64,000 bases of DNA, from the NCBI GenBank assembly GCA_029256085.1, contig JAQSYP010000001.1, forward strand, positions 434,001-498,000, written 5' to 3'. The position numbers were made by a program, and so were the translations under genes. Positions 51,481 through 61,272 of the stretch are shown piece after piece. This DNA is from Caryophanales bacterium (GTDB lineage: Bacteria > Bacillota > Bacilli > CAJFEE01). Below the pieces are notes generated by a model. That model did no database searches and had not been told where the DNA came from. It saw nothing but the letters and a program-made list of their open reading frames with translations. How positions within the stretch are numbered: the stretch's first letter is position 1; each line of letters starts with the position of its first letter.

Positions 51481-52743
51481 TTGGACAAGAAATTAAGATA
51501 TGAACTTGAAACTTTAACTAAAGAAGAATTAATATCAGAGGAACAGTTTGCAAACATCATTGATTATTATCAAAAACGAAATAATAAGTCTCACGATTGG
51601 TATTTATCAACGTTACCTTGGCTTGCAGCAATATTATTAATTTTGGGTCTATTCTCATTTGTAGCAGCGAACTGGTCTGCAATGGAGAACTTTGCTAAAT
51701 TATCGTTACTAATAGGTTCACTAATAATTAGTACTGAATTAGCAAGATATTTAGAAAACAAGGGTAAGCAATTATTTAGTAATGTTCTATTTGTTATATC
51801 AGCTACAATTTTTGGGAGTTCCTTAATTTTGACGGCACAAATGTATCATTTAGTTTCTTACAGTGCTACGGTATTTTTTATCTGGGCGATTGGTATTTTT
51901 ATTTATTATTTAATACTAAATAATAATATTTTCTTTATTTATAGTATCCTAATTTCGGTAATAGGATTGTTTTATAGTAATACGCAGAACTACGATTTCC
52001 CTTATATTTTCATCTTAGTTTTATCAGCATTATTTGCCTTCTACGCATTTAAGGTGAAAGACTTAATTATAAATTATTTAACAGTAATATTCGTTATATT
52101 AAGTTGGTCTATATTTTTCCCATCAACAATTTATAATAATAATGGAAATTTTTTAAGCAATTTGTTCAGTATTGTAATCCCATGCTTAGTTCCAACGTTA
52201 TTATTGTCAATAGGACTGTATCTAAAGAATAAACATGAAAGTTACAAATCTTTAGTTAATATACCGCTATTAATAGCATTAGTTTTTTGGAGTATTCAAA
52301 GTATAGATGCTTATAGAGGTATGGAATATAACTTTGAGGCAATTATCACACATTATATAGCACTAATTATTATTGTTATTGTGACGATTTCTTTAATAGG
52401 ATTAAAAGAGCTTAGAACTAATCTAGAAAAATTTATATTGTTTATTCCATTATTTTATTTCATACCGGACACTCAAACAGCAGAGTTCGTTCCTTTGCTA
52501 GTATTACTAACTTATTCAATTAGCCTTTTAGTTAAAGGGTATAAAAGTCTACGTCAGAATACATTTAAAAATGGTACAATTATATTCTTATTGACAGTTG
52601 TTTTATTTTATTTCCAGGTTAGTTACACATTCCTTTCAAAATCTTTATTTTTCTTTAGTTTATCTATTATAGTTCTGATTGTTTATGCAACTCTTCAATG
52701 GTTAATGAAAGAAGGAAGGGGTGCACACAATGAAAAGAAATAA
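51481..52743 (+). CDS. DUF2157 membrane protein
   Basis: The 420-residue protein has a short N-terminal soluble helix region (LDKKLRYELETLTKEELISEEQFANIIDYY), typical of DUF2157, and then about 11 to 12 membrane helices beginning WYLSTLPWLAAILLILGLFSFVAANW. TTG 51481 is chosen because AAAGGGG is correctly spaced. It overlaps the next gene, whose GDYXXLXY protein is a known partner of DUF2157 proteins; the function of the pair is not established. Confidence 0.82.
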   Translation: MDKKLRYELETLTKEELISEEQFANIIDYYQKRNNKSHDWYLSTLPWLAAILLILGLFSFVAANWSAMENFAKLSLLIGSLIISTELARYLENKGKQLFSNVLFVISATIFGSSLILTAQMYHLVSYSATVFFIWAIGIFIYYLILNNNIFFIYSILISVIGLFYSNTQNYDFPYIFILVLSALFAFYAFKVKDLIINYLTVIFVILSWSIFFPSTIYNNNGNFLSNLFSIVIPCLVPTLLLSIGLYLKNKHESYKSLVNIPLLIALVFWSIQSIDAYRGMEYNFEAIITHYIALIIIVIVTISLIGLKELRTNLEKFILFIPLFYFIPDTQTAEFVPLLVLLTYSISLLVKGYKSLRQNTFKNGTIIFLLTVVLFYFQVSYTFLSKSLFFFSLSIIVLIVYATLQWLMKEGRGAHNEKK

Positions 52744-53230
52744 ACTATGGTTGTTACTAATAGCACAAATTATTATTATTCTAACTATAGCAAACATTAA
52801 TGTTATAACCGAAAAGTATGGTCGGGATGTACTATTAAAAACTGTCCCATATGATCCTAAAGATGTATTTTATGGGGATTATGTAACACTGAATTACGAA
52901 ATAAATATGGTTGATGTAGATAAATTAGCATTTTCCTCTGAGGATCACTTCAGTGGCAAAGTGTTTGTGCTTTTAGAAAAAAATATGAAGACAAAATATT
53001 GGGAAGTAAAGAAAGTCTATAAGAAAAAACCGGAAGTGTATAGTAATCAAGTTGTACTTAAAGGTAAAATTCTATATTATGATGTAAACCAATGCAGAAT
53101 TGCATATGGACTTGAAACTTATTATATCGAAGAGGGAACAGGGGAGAAATTCAATGAATTAGGTTCTCTTGACGTGATAGTAAAAGTTAGCCAATTTTCA
53201 CAAAAGATATCAAGACTTGTTAATAAATAA
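52730..53230 (+). CDS. GDYXXLXY domain membrane-anchored protein
   Basis: The 166-residue protein has one N-terminal membrane helix (LWLLLIAQIIIILTIANINVI) and an exported domain bearing the name-giving motif GDYVTLNY (about residues 46-53) within DPKDVFYGDYVTLNYEIN. ATG 52730 overlaps the DUF2157 gene by 14 bases and has AGGAAGGGG upstream. Such proteins usually accompany DUF2157 proteins; the role is unknown. Confidence 0.88.
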   Translation: MKRNKLWLLLIAQIIIILTIANINVITEKYGRDVLLKTVPYDPKDVFYGDYVTLNYEINMVDVDKLAFSSEDHFSGKVFVLLEKNMKTKYWEVKKVYKKKPEVYSNQVVLKGKILYYDVNQCRIAYGLETYYIEEGTGEKFNELGSLDVIVKVSQFSQKISRLVNK

Positions 53231-53249
53231 AAATATAATAAACTTTTTT

Positions 53250-53277
53250 AAAACCCTTTTCTATAAGGGTTTTTTTA
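53250..53277 (+). terminator. Intrinsic terminator of the DUF2157/GDYXXLXY pair
   Basis: AAAACCCTT and AAGGGTTTT form a 9-bp stem with a short loop, followed by further T residues. Confidence 0.85.
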
Positions 53278-53310
53278 TATTGTTTTAGTAAAAGATAACT
53301 CTTGTAGGAT

Positions 53311-53326
53311 ATGTGCTCAAGCACAT
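53311..53326. promoter_or_regulatory. Short palindrome upstream of the cupin gene
   Basis: ATGTGCT and AGCACAT are exact inverted copies around CA, 57 bases before the start codon; possible operator. Confidence 0.3.
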
Positions 53327-53383
53327 TAAGTGCAAAATATTAAAAACTATATAATAATTAACACTATACAGGAGGTAGAAAAC

Positions 53384-53725
53384 ATGGAAAAAGTTAATAT
53401 TAGTGAATTCTTAGAATTTAGTGAAGAAAGGTTTACGAAAAGGATTGTTTTTAAGAAAAATGAGAGTGTAACCTTTATTTTAAATTTCAATGCTGGACAA
53501 AGCTTACCTAAACATAAACACCCTGGAACTGATCTGTATCTTTATGTATTAGAAGGTAGTGGGCTCTTAAATATTGATGGTCAAGATAATCAAATTAATA
53601 AGGGTGATATTATCCATTGTGATGGAGAGGAAGAATTTTCATTCCAAAATAATAGTACAGAGCAAGTAAGCTTATACGTTACTTTAACAAAAATCCCAAG
53701 TGAATTGTATTCACAAAACATTTAA
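53384..53725 (+). CDS. Cupin domain protein
   Basis: The 113-residue single-domain cupin has motif 1 in FNAGQSLPKHKHPGTDLYLYVLEGSG (His ligands in H-x-H) and motif 2 in INKGDIIHCDGEEEFSFQNNST. Small cupins of this type often bind metal and a small ligand; no specific role can be given. ATG 53384 follows CAGGAGGTAG, and an upstream open extension lacks a ribosome site. Confidence 0.85.
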   Translation: MEKVNISEFLEFSEERFTKRIVFKKNESVTFILNFNAGQSLPKHKHPGTDLYLYVLEGSGLLNIDGQDNQINKGDIIHCDGEEEFSFQNNSTEQVSLYVTLTKIPSELYSQNI

Positions 53726-53729
53726 TAAT

Positions 53730-53769
53730 AAAAAGCTTGTTGAGTAATTTATTCTCAACAAGCTTTTTT
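53730..53769. terminator. Intrinsic terminator after the cupin gene
   Basis: AAAAGCTTGTTGAG and CTCAACAAGCTTTT form a perfect 14-bp stem with a nine-base loop, flanked by A and T runs. Confidence 0.9.
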
Positions 53770-53879
53770 AAAAGTTAAAGTATATAATTTAGATTCTAAA
53801 TGTACACTTGCAGAATCGGCTCGCTTTCTTCAATGAGGCAAATGCAAGTATTTGCCGCAGATCCTTATAAGATAAGTAT

Positions 53880-53990
53880 AGGCGCTCGACTCCTGCGGGA
53901 ACAGCACGAGCCGAAAATCCATTTTTGCAAGTAAAACTTGCAAAAATTAGTTGAGGCCGTGCCCGCGGAAAGCGAGCGGCTATGCTAAAA
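53880..53990 (-). repeat. Interspersed quasi-palindromic repeat, family 1, copy 6 (reverse)
   Basis: Family 1 core in reverse orientation. Outer arms AGTATAGGCGCTCG and CGAGCGGCTATGCT pair with one mismatch and one wobble. A degraded forward half copy with GGCTCGCTTTC and an internal GGCAAATGC...GCATTTGCC-like inverted pair lies at 53800-53870. It stands between the convergent cupin and rnjA genes. Confidence 0.8.
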
Positions 53991-54017
53991 TCGTCTAAAT
54001 TGAAGAAGATTGAGTTT

Positions 54018-55685
54018 TTAGATTTCCATAATTATTGGAAGAATCATTGGCTTACGCTTTGTTTTCTCATAAAGAAATGGAGCGAGTGTATCCGTAATCT
54101 CATTTTTAATTTCTGACCATTGGTTAGTTTTTTGATTTAGAAGTTGCTGAATATGTTTTTCGATCATACTCTGAGCCTCATTAATCAAGTCAGAACTTTC
54201 TCTCATATATACGAACCCTCTAGAAATAATATCAGGACCAGCAACCATTTTGAATTCTTTCATGTTGATTGATACAACAACTATAACTAAACCTTCCTCA
54301 GAGAGGATTCTTCTATCTCTTAGAACTATGTTGCCAATATCACCAATTCCTTTACCATCGATATAGACTGACCCCGATGGTACTTTTCCAATAACTCCAG
54401 CTTCTGTATCGCTAAATCCTAATACCTCACCGTTATCTAAAATGTAGCAGTTTTCTTCAGGAATCCCACATTCTACAGCGATTTTGGCATGCATTTTTTG
54501 CATTCTATATTCACCATGAACTGGCATGAAGTATTTAGGTTTTATTAATCTTAACATTAATTTTTGTTCTTGCTGTCCACCGTGACCACTTGTATGAATA
54601 TCATTTAAGGAACCGTGAATAACATCAGCTCCTGCTCTAAACAGTAAATTAATAGTTCTACTTACAGACAGAGTGTTTCCTGGAATAGGAGATGATGAGA
54701 ATACAACCGTATCACCAGGAATTATTTGAATATGACGATGACTTCCATTTGCAATCCTTGAAAGTGCAGCCATTGGCTCACCTTGACTGCCTGTACATAG
54801 AATAACTACCTCATTAGCTGGTAATTTATTTATTGCATTATGCTCAATAAAAGTGTTTTTTGAACATCTAATATATCCAAGTTCATAACCGATTTCAATT
54901 GCAGCTTCCATGCTTCTTCCAAAAACTGCAACTTTTCTATTATTTTGTACTGCTGCTTCTACTATTTGTTGAAGTCTGTGGATATTAGATGCAAATGTCG
55001 CAAAGATTATTCTTCCATCAACATTTCTAACTATATCTTGGATACTTTCACCAACGATTCTCTCAGACATTGTGAAGTTAGGTACTTCACTATTTGTACT
55101 ATCAGAGAGTAAACAAAGAACTCCTTCTTTACCTATTTCAGCCATTCGAGTTAAATCTGCTGGTTCACCAACGGGAGTAAAATCAAACTTAAAATCTCCT
55201 GTATGAACAATGTTACCTTGAGGAGTGTTAATAACTATTCCATAAGAATCTGGAATACTATGTGTTGTTCTAAAGAATGATACCTTTAAGTATTCAAAAC
55301 TAATTATGTCATCTTCTTTAAATTCAATAAGTTTAGTACGTCTTGATAGTCCATGTTCATCAAGTTTATTTTTTATTAAAGCTAATGCTAACTTCCCTGC
55401 GTATATAGGAATATTTACTTGCTTTAATAAGTATGGTATCCCTCCAATATGGTCCTCATGACCGTGTGTTATAAAGATACCTTTAATTCTTTCTTCATTC
55501 TTTACTAAGTATGTATAATCAGGAATTACGTAGTCTATCCCTAATAGCTCGTCCTCAGGAAATTTAATACCAGCATCAATAATAATGATTTCGTCTTCAT
55601 GCTGTACTGCATACGTATTCTTTCCAATTTCGCCTAAACCGCCGAGTGCAAATACAGCTGTTTGATTATTTTTTAAAAATTTCAT
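54018..55685 (-). CDS. rnjA: Ribonuclease J1
   Basis: RNase J1 is the 5'-3' exo- and endonuclease central to RNA decay in Bacillus. The 555-residue protein shows the MBL motif [17 protein letters not shown] (about 71-87), GDFKFD, the beta-CASP region ([67 protein letters not shown]) and the C-terminal domain. Its ATG overlaps the rpoY stop by four bases, the conserved B. subtilis arrangement (ykzG-ykqC). Confidence 0.98.
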   Translation of the reverse strand: MKFLKNNQTAVFALGGLGEIGKNTYAVQHEDEIIIIDAGIKFPEDELLGIDYVIPDYTYLVKNEERIKGIFITHGHEDHIGGIPYLLKQVNIPIYAGKLALALIKNKLDEHGLSRRTKLIEFKEDDIISFEYLKVSFFRTTHSIPDSYGIVINTPQGNIVHTGDFKFDFTPVGEPADLTRMAEIGKEGVLCLLSDSTNSEVPNFTMSERIVGESIQDIVRNVDGRIIFATFASNIHRLQQIVEAAVQNNRKVAVFGRSMEAAIEIGYELGYIRCSKNTFIEHNAINKLPANEVVILCTGSQGEPMAALSRIANGSHRHIQIIPGDTVVFSSSPIPGNTLSVSRTINLLFRAGADVIHGSLNDIHTSGHGGQQEQKLMLRLIKPKYFMPVHGEYRMQKMHAKIAVECGIPEENCYILDNGEVLGFSDTEAGVIGKVPSGSVYIDGKGIGDIGNIVLRDRRILSEEGLVIVVVSINMKEFKMVAGPDIISRGFVYMRESSDLINEAQSMIEKHIQQLLNQKTNQWSEIKNEITDTLAPFLYEKTKRKPMILPIIMEI

Positions 55686-55900
55686 AGTTGATCTAACTCC
55701 ATTAACTTAAAATTTGGGCTTGTTTTTTCATATTCTAAATAAGCACCATTAACTTCTTCAATTTGTTCAATGTTATAACTATATTTTGCGATAGCTCTTC
55801 GTACTTCAACTAACGAGCTTGCTTTTACATAAAGAGTCTTTGTCATCTCTCTTACAGCTACTTCATTTGTTTTCTCTTGGTAGTAAACTTTAAAGTACAT
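55682..55900 (-). CDS. rpoY: RNA polymerase epsilon subunit
   Basis: The 72-residue protein ([58 protein letters not shown]) matches the epsilon subunit RpoY/YkzG in length and sequence. It binds core RNA polymerase on the outside in Firmicutes. AGGAGGAG precedes the ATG. It is the first gene of the rpoY-rnjA pair. Confidence 0.95.
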   Translation of the reverse strand: MYFKVYYQEKTNEVAVREMTKTLYVKASSLVEVRRAIAKYSYNIEQIEEVNGAYLEYEKTSPNFKLMELDQL

Positions 55901-56013
55901 TTAAAATTCTCCTCCTATTATTTTAGATAAATTTATAAATAAACGGTAACATTTATATTTTTAATATGATAATAAATACAATGACTTAATCTATATTACT
56001 AAAACTGGGAAAT

Positions 56014-56085
56014 TTATGCAATTCTCTTACGTCCTACTAGTGTGTTTAGCTGTTGTTTCAACTTATCCCGAAGTCTTTTTAACAT
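56014..56085 (-). CDS. Possible 23-residue cationic peptide gene
   Basis: ATG 56085 on the reverse strand opens a 23-codon frame giving MLKRLRDKLKQQLNTLVGRK followed by three residues. GGAG lies nine bases upstream, overlapping a second ATG three codons earlier. The peptide would be strongly basic and amphipathic. It stands in the otherwise empty interval upstream of rpoY. I do not recognise the family; chance is possible. Confidence 0.35.
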   Translation of the reverse strand: MLKRLRDKLKQQLNTLVGRKRIA

Positions 56086-56226
56086 AATTTTCATCTCCAA
56101 TTATTTTTCTTGAGGCAAAGTAATTATTAATCCTTTATAATAGTACTATTAGTAGTATATGGAATTTGTATAAACTCTTACATAGAATTTGTTGGAATGT
56201 TTTCTTTATATAAAGGGAGGCAAAGA

Positions 56227-57120
56227 ATGAACCGGTCATATTTATCTTTATTGTTATTATCTTTAATTTGGGGAACCTCTTTTCTGTTTATAAAAATATT
56301 AAATGTAGAGCTCAAGCCCGGTGGAGTTGTTTTCTGGAGATGTTTATTTGGTGCTATTACATTATTTATTTTTGTATTAGTGCAAAGAGTAAAAATAAAT
56401 TGGTTATCACTCCCATGGGGAATGATTTTTATAGTATCACTTTTTAATAATGTAATTCCATGGTTATGTATTTCTTATGCAGAATTAAGTATAGATTCAA
56501 GTGTAGCTTCTGTATTGAACGCATTAACACCAATTTCTACAATATTAATTGGAGTTTTCTTTAGAGAGAAAATTACAGGTAAACATTGGTTAGGAATCCT
56601 TGTTGGTTACTGTGGTATTTTATTTTTAGTAAATATTAATATTTTCTCGTTAACGTTTAGTAATTCTATAAATTCGTTATTAGTAATAATAGGAACAATT
56701 TGTTATGGATTTGCATCACAACTTACGAGAAGATATTTAACGCATTTAAATACAACTGTTCTAGCATTTTCAACAATGCTATTAGCATCTGCTGTTAGTT
56801 TTATTGTAATGATGGAAACTTTCCCAGCAGGGGCAAGTAGTGTATTAACATTACCTGTCTTTTCTTCATTACTAGCTTTAGGGTGTCTTGGTTCAGGAAT
56901 TGCTTATATTTTTTACTATTATATGATTCAAACAGAGGGAGCAACTTTTGCATCATTAGTAACATATATCGTTCCTGCAGCAGCGATTTTTTGGGGGTAT
57001 ATTGTACTAAATGAGACTATTACTATCAACATGATAATAGGTTTGACATTTATCCTGTCTGGTGTATTTTTAATTGTAAGTAAGCCTAAGATAGTTAAAG
57101 TTAAAGCTCTAAATGAATAA
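56227..57120 (+). CDS. EamA/DMT superfamily transporter
   Basis: The 297-residue protein has ten hydrophobic helices in two EamA repeats: LLLSLIWGTSFLFIKI...PGGVVFWRCLFGAITLF in the first and SLLVIIGTICYGFASQLTRRYL...SLVTYIVPAAAIFWGYIVLNETI in the second. Members export amino acids or metabolites; the substrate is not predictable. ATG 56227 follows AAAGGGAGG. The HAD gene starts 15 bases after it. Confidence 0.9.
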   Translation: MNRSYLSLLLLSLIWGTSFLFIKILNVELKPGGVVFWRCLFGAITLFIFVLVQRVKINWLSLPWGMIFIVSLFNNVIPWLCISYAELSIDSSVASVLNALTPISTILIGVFFREKITGKHWLGILVGYCGILFLVNINIFSLTFSNSINSLLVIIGTICYGFASQLTRRYLTHLNTTVLAFSTMLLASAVSFIVMMETFPAGASSVLTLPVFSSLLALGCLGSGIAYIFYYYMIQTEGATFASLVTYIVPAAAIFWGYIVLNETITINMIIGLTFILSGVFLIVSKPKIVKVKALNE

Positions 57121-57135
57121 TCATCGGAGGATAAA

Positions 57136-57909
57136 ATGGCAAATCCTATAGTATTTTTTGATCTTGATGGTACACTACTGAATGATAATAAGGAAATTCC
57201 AAAGTCTGCAATTACTGCTATCAAAAAATTAAAAGAAAAAGGTGTTTTTGTTGCATTTGCAACTGGTAGAGCCCCTTATATGTTTCATGAAATCAGAAAT
57301 GAGCTTGAGATAGACTCTTTTGTAAGTTTTAATGGGCAATATGTTGTTCATAAGAATGAAGTTATATTTAAAAATCCATTGAATTCAGAAGAGCTCGATA
57401 AAATTTCTTTATTTGCACTAGAGTCAGGTATTCCAGTTGCATTTATGACTCATGAACAAACAAAAGCTAATATGGAATACCATCCACATATGGAGGAAAG
57501 TTTAAGTTCGCTTAAGCATTATCTTCCACCTTTTGACCCAGAATTCCATTTAAATAATGAAATTTTTCAAAGTCTACTCTTTGTTTCTAAAGATAACGAG
57601 CATCTTTTTATAAATAATTATAAAGATTTCAATTTTATTAGATGGCATGATTATTCTGTAGATATTGTTCCAAGTGGTGGTTCAAAAGCTATGGGTATTG
57701 AGAAAATTATTGAAAACCTTGACGCATCAATAGATGAAGTTTTTGCATTCGGAGATGGCTTAAATGATATTGAAATGTTAAAGACAGTAGGTACAGGTAT
57801 TGCTATGGGCAATGCACATGATAGTTTAAAAAGTATTGCAAAGCATGTAACCAATCATGTAAATGAAGATGGAATATATAATGGTTTGAAATATTTTAAT
57901 TTAATATAG
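57136..57909 (+). CDS. ykrA: HAD superfamily (Cof-type) phosphatase, YkrA type
   Basis: The 257-residue protein has motif I FFDLDGTLLNDNKEIP, motif II FATGR, the conserved Lys in GGSKAMGIEKII and motif IV FAFGDGLNDIEMLKTVGTGIAMGNA, plus a C2 cap (about 85-185). Cof-type HAD enzymes dephosphorylate sugar phosphates, cofactors or similar. Position between rnjA/rpoY and def matches B. subtilis ykrA. Confidence 0.9.
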   Translation: MANPIVFFDLDGTLLNDNKEIPKSAITAIKKLKEKGVFVAFATGRAPYMFHEIRNELEIDSFVSFNGQYVVHKNEVIFKNPLNSEELDKISLFALESGIPVAFMTHEQTKANMEYHPHMEESLSSLKHYLPPFDPEFHLNNEIFQSLLFVSKDNEHLFINNYKDFNFIRWHDYSVDIVPSGGSKAMGIEKIIENLDASIDEVFAFGDGLNDIEMLKTVGTGIAMGNAHDSLKSIAKHVTNHVNEDGIYNGLKYFNLI

Positions 57910-57918
57910 ATAACTTAC

Positions 57919-57957
57919 AAAAATCTATTGAATGCGAAGCATTCGTTAGATTTTTTT
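57919..57957 (+). terminator. Intrinsic terminator of ykrA
   Basis: AAAATCTA ... GAATGC and GCATTC ... TAGATTTT form a stem with small internal bulges and a three-base loop, followed by seven T. Confidence 0.85.
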
Positions 57958-58083
57958 ATGTCTTCTCAATAATCAATACCCATTTTTTGGCGGCATATGT
58001 AAATTTCAACAGGATAAAATAAATACAGTGAATTAAAACACGTATGCTTAAAGTTACCATGAAACGTGGAGTGAAATATAAAA

Positions 58084-59769
58084 ATGTTTAAATATAGTCT
58101 ACAAAATAATGAGACTAAGCATCTATGGATAGCATCATTTCTATTAGCTTTATATGTTTCTCCATTGTTCATATTAGGGGAAAATGCCCATTTAAGAATA
58201 CACGATAACTTAGATTCAAACATTGCTTGGTATAAAACTTTGAAAAATAGTGGGCAGCTATTTGGAAACATCGATGCAGTTATACCTCAAGTTATTAACG
58301 GATTGCCAAGAAACGCATACGGTACAGAGTTTAGTGGAATTCAGTGGTTACATGCAACTTTTCCTTCGATGGTTGCTTATGCGATAAGTCAGACTGTTAC
58401 TAGAGTGGTTGCGTTCATAGGGATGTATATACTTTTGAAAACCCATTTTATAGTTTCTAAAGACCACTATTTAATTAGAGTTTGGGTGTCATTAACTTTT
58501 GCACTCACACCTTTTTGGCCATCGGGAATGCTAAGTACCTTAGGAATGCCATTAGCATTATGGGGATTTTTAAATATTCGATCGAGAAATAGTACCTGGC
58601 GTGAATGGATAGTCCTAATCTTATTGCCGTTCTATTCAAGTTTTGTTTTAGGATTCTTTTTCTTCTTAGTAGCCATGGGATTACTGTGGTTAACAGATTT
58701 AATTTCTAAAAAGAGGTTTAACTGGCTCTTTTTAAGTAGCATTATTCTTATGACGTTTACATATTTGCTTATTGAATATCGTTTAGTGTATTCTCTAGTC
58801 TTTCCTGAGGCACCAACGAGTAGAAATGAATTTGAGAGCTCCTATTTAAGTCTATGGCGTACAATTCGTTTAGCCTTTAAAAATTATATTAGAGGACATA
58901 CTCATGTAGAAACATTACACGCACTAGTAATAATTCCTATATCTTTTATTGCGTTATGGGCGATAAGAGGCAAAAAAAAGGAAGGAATAGAAAAAAGATA
59001 TCCAATGTTATTCATTTTAAATATTACATTATCAGTTTGGTATGCCTTCTGGTTTTTTAAAGGTTGGGGTCCATTAAAAGATAAGATACATTTACTTAAT
59101 ACTTTTAACTTTGCAAGATTCCACTTCCTAAGACCTTTAGTAATATACTTAATTTTTGCTATAGGATGCTACATAATTTGGAATAAGGGTAAAGGCTGGC
59201 AGAAATTTATAAAAATTTGTTTTGGTATTCAAGTAGTAATTATGTTCATTGCTAACGAAGAAATCGTTAATCGAGGGTTACGTTATCCTTCTTTTAAACA
59301 ATTTTACGCAACTACACAATTTCAAGATATAGATCAATTTATAGGTTTGCCAAAAAGTAGTTACAGAGTTGTAAGTATTGGTCTTCATCCGGCTATAGCA
59401 CAATATAATGGTTTTTATACTTTAGACACTTACAATAATTTCTACCCACTAACTTATAAACATCAATTTAGAATGATTATTGCCCCTGAATTAAAGAAAA
59501 ACCGTGTATTAAGAAAGTATTTCGATAAGTGGGGTGGAAGATGCTATATTTTTGTAGATGAATTAGGTAAGAAACCTAGAGTTCAGAAAAATAAAAACAA
59601 AGTAATTAAAAATCTTGATATAAATACTGAGGCATTAAAGGAAATGGGTGGAAGGTACATATTTTCAGCAGTGCCTATATTAAATGCTAAAAGTAATAAT
59701 CTAATCTTATTAAAAGAATTTGAGGACAGTACATCTGCGTGGAGAGTTTATCTTTACGAAGTAAAATAA
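58084..59769 (+). CDS. Polytopic membrane protein, DUF6044/YkoS-like (probable GT-C glycosyltransferase)
   Basis: The 561-residue protein has about ten or more membrane helices and a C-terminal soluble part of about 140 residues. Its first external loop contains LRIHDNLDSNIAWYK, an acidic motif in the place where GT-C enzymes carry their catalytic Asp. It resembles B. subtilis YkoS, which is paired with glycosyltransferase YkoT. By analogy with YfhO/CsbB, it would transfer a lipid-linked sugar to a cell-surface polymer. It starts the operon with the following GT2 and GtrA genes. Confidence 0.75.
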   Translation: MFKYSLQNNETKHLWIASFLLALYVSPLFILGENAHLRIHDNLDSNIAWYKTLKNSGQLFGNIDAVIPQVINGLPRNAYGTEFSGIQWLHATFPSMVAYAISQTVTRVVAFIGMYILLKTHFIVSKDHYLIRVWVSLTFALTPFWPSGMLSTLGMPLALWGFLNIRSRNSTWREWIVLILLPFYSSFVLGFFFFLVAMGLLWLTDLISKKRFNWLFLSSIILMTFTYLLIEYRLVYSLVFPEAPTSRNEFESSYLSLWRTIRLAFKNYIRGHTHVETLHALVIIPISFIALWAIRGKKKEGIEKRYPMLFILNITLSVWYAFWFFKGWGPLKDKIHLLNTFNFARFHFLRPLVIYLIFAIGCYIIWNKGKGWQKFIKICFGIQVVIMFIANEEIVNRGLRYPSFKQFYATTQFQDIDQFIGLPKSSYRVVSIGLHPAIAQYNGFYTLDTYNNFYPLTYKHQFRMIIAPELKKNRVLRKYFDKWGGRCYIFVDELGKKPRVQKNKNKVIKNLDINTEALKEMGGRYIFSAVPILNAKSNNLILLKEFEDSTSAWRVYLYEVK

Positions 59770-59791
59770 TAAGTTAAAGGAGATGTTTCTA

Positions 59792-60799
59792 TTGAATAAA
59801 CCTATTTTGACTATTGTTGTGCCATGTTTTAATGAAGAAGAGGTGTTCTTAGAAACTTCTTCTCAGCTAACTAGTATTCTAAATGGGTTAATTAATGATA
59901 ATTTAATCTCTGATGAAAGTAAATTGCTTTTTGTAGATGATGGTAGTAGGGACAATACGTGGCAATTAATTCAGAATGAAAGTTTGGCTAATAAATTTGT
60001 AAGAGGGCTAAAGTTAGCAAAAAATGTTGGGCATCAAAACGCACTGATTGCAGGTTTAGAAACAGCAAGTAAAGTTTCTGATTGTGTAATTTCTATAGAC
60101 GCCGATCTTCAAGACGATATTACAGTTATTAAAACATTCGTCGAAAGGTATTGGGATGGATTTGATATTGTTTACGGAGTAAGGGATAGTCGAGACACTG
60201 ATACTTATTTTAAAAGGACTACTGCACTAGGCTTTTACAATTTTATGGAAAAAATAGGGATAAAGTTAGTACCTAATCATGCTGATTTTAGACTAATGAG
60301 TAGACGAGCTCTTAATGAGTTATTTAAATACAAGGAGAGTAATTTATTTTTACGCGGATTGGTACCACTTGTTGGGTTTCCAAGCACTAAAGTTTATTAC
60401 GATCGAAAGGAAAGAATAGCAGGAGAATCAAAATATCCAATTAAAAAGATGGTTGGATTTGCCTTTGACGGAATAACATCTTTCAGCATTGCTCCGATAA
60501 GATTTGTTACATTACTTGGATTCTTATCCGTCATATTCAGTGCTATTGCTGGTGGTGCTGCTGTTATTCAAAATATATTTGGCCATACTGAGTCAGGGTG
60601 GACATCGTTAATGATTTCAATCTTTTTTATTGGTGGAATTCAGCTTTTAGGTATCGGTATTATTGGGGAATATATTGGGAAAATTTATAAAGAAGTTAAA
60701 AGGCGTCCGAGATATGCAATTGAAACAGATATTTTTTCAATACAAGGTACTGATAATTTTGATATTAGTAACTTGGATTACAATAGAGTAAAGCAATGA
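59792..60799 (+). CDS. Polyprenyl-phosphate glycosyltransferase (GT2, GtrB/YkoT type)
   Basis: The 335-residue protein has a GT2 domain (ILTIVVPCFNEEEVFLETS; FVDDGSRDNTW; CVISIDADLQDDITVI with the D-x-D; RIAGESKYPIKKM) and two C-terminal membrane helices. Family members charge undecaprenyl phosphate with a sugar on the inner face. TTG 59792 is chosen because AAAGGAG abuts the earlier ATG at 59783. It overlaps the GtrA gene by four bases. Confidence 0.92.
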   Translation: MNKPILTIVVPCFNEEEVFLETSSQLTSILNGLINDNLISDESKLLFVDDGSRDNTWQLIQNESLANKFVRGLKLAKNVGHQNALIAGLETASKVSDCVISIDADLQDDITVIKTFVERYWDGFDIVYGVRDSRDTDTYFKRTTALGFYNFMEKIGIKLVPNHADFRLMSRRALNELFKYKESNLFLRGLVPLVGFPSTKVYYDRKERIAGESKYPIKKMVGFAFDGITSFSIAPIRFVTLLGFLSVIFSAIAGGAAVIQNIFGHTESGWTSLMISIFFIGGIQLLGIGIIGEYIGKIYKEVKRRPRYAIETDIFSIQGTDNFDISNLDYNRVKQ

Positions 60800-61209
60800 G
60801 TTACACATTTTTTAGGTTTCTATTGGTTGGTATTATAAACACTATGGTCGGATTGTCATCTATTTATATTTTCTTGCATGTTGGTGGTTTTACATATTGG
60901 GCATCAACTTTCCTTGGAAACTCAATCGGAGCATGTGTAAGTTTTTTTCTTAATAGAAATTTCACTTTTAGAAGTAATCGTAATATATTTAGCAGCATAA
61001 CAAGGTTTATAATTGTAATTTTAATTTGCTATATTACTTCATATACTCTTGGCAAGAATCTTGTTTTGTGGTCACTTAGAGATAATTTTTATATTTCTTC
61101 AGAATTTAAAACTGATTTAGCAATTCTTATTAGTACAGGACTATATACAATTTTAAACTACTTATGTCAAAAAATATTCGTATTTCCTCATGAGGATAGT
61201 TTATGTTGA
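60796..61209 (+). CDS. GtrA family flippase
   Basis: The 137-residue protein has four membrane helices and the GtrA pattern FFRFLLVGIINTMVGLSSIYIFLH ... NSIGACVSFFLNRNFTFRSN ... FVFP. GtrA proteins flip polyprenyl-phosphate sugars to the outer face. The start overlaps the GT2 stop (ATGA), so the three genes are co-translated and form a complete flip-and-transfer set. Confidence 0.93.
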   Translation: MSYTFFRFLLVGIINTMVGLSSIYIFLHVGGFTYWASTFLGNSIGACVSFFLNRNFTFRSNRNIFSSITRFIIVILICYITSYTLGKNLVLWSLRDNFYISSEFKTDLAILISTGLYTILNYLCQKIFVFPHEDSLC

Positions 61210-61228
61210 GTGCACTTTACATAGAAAT

Positions 61229-61271
61229 AAAAAACTGACTAATTATCTTATATCAATTAGTCAGTTTTTTA
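61229..61271. terminator. Bidirectional terminator between gtrA-like gene and def
   Basis: AAAAAACTGACTAATT and AATTAGTCAGTTTTTT form a perfect 16-bp stem around ten bases. Confidence 0.9.
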
Positions 61272-61272
61272 T

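Noticed and set aside
57966-58271. 101-codon reverse-strand frame before the DUF6044 gene
   Set aside because: It overlaps the start of a convincing plus-strand gene, has no ribosome site and shows no family resemblance.
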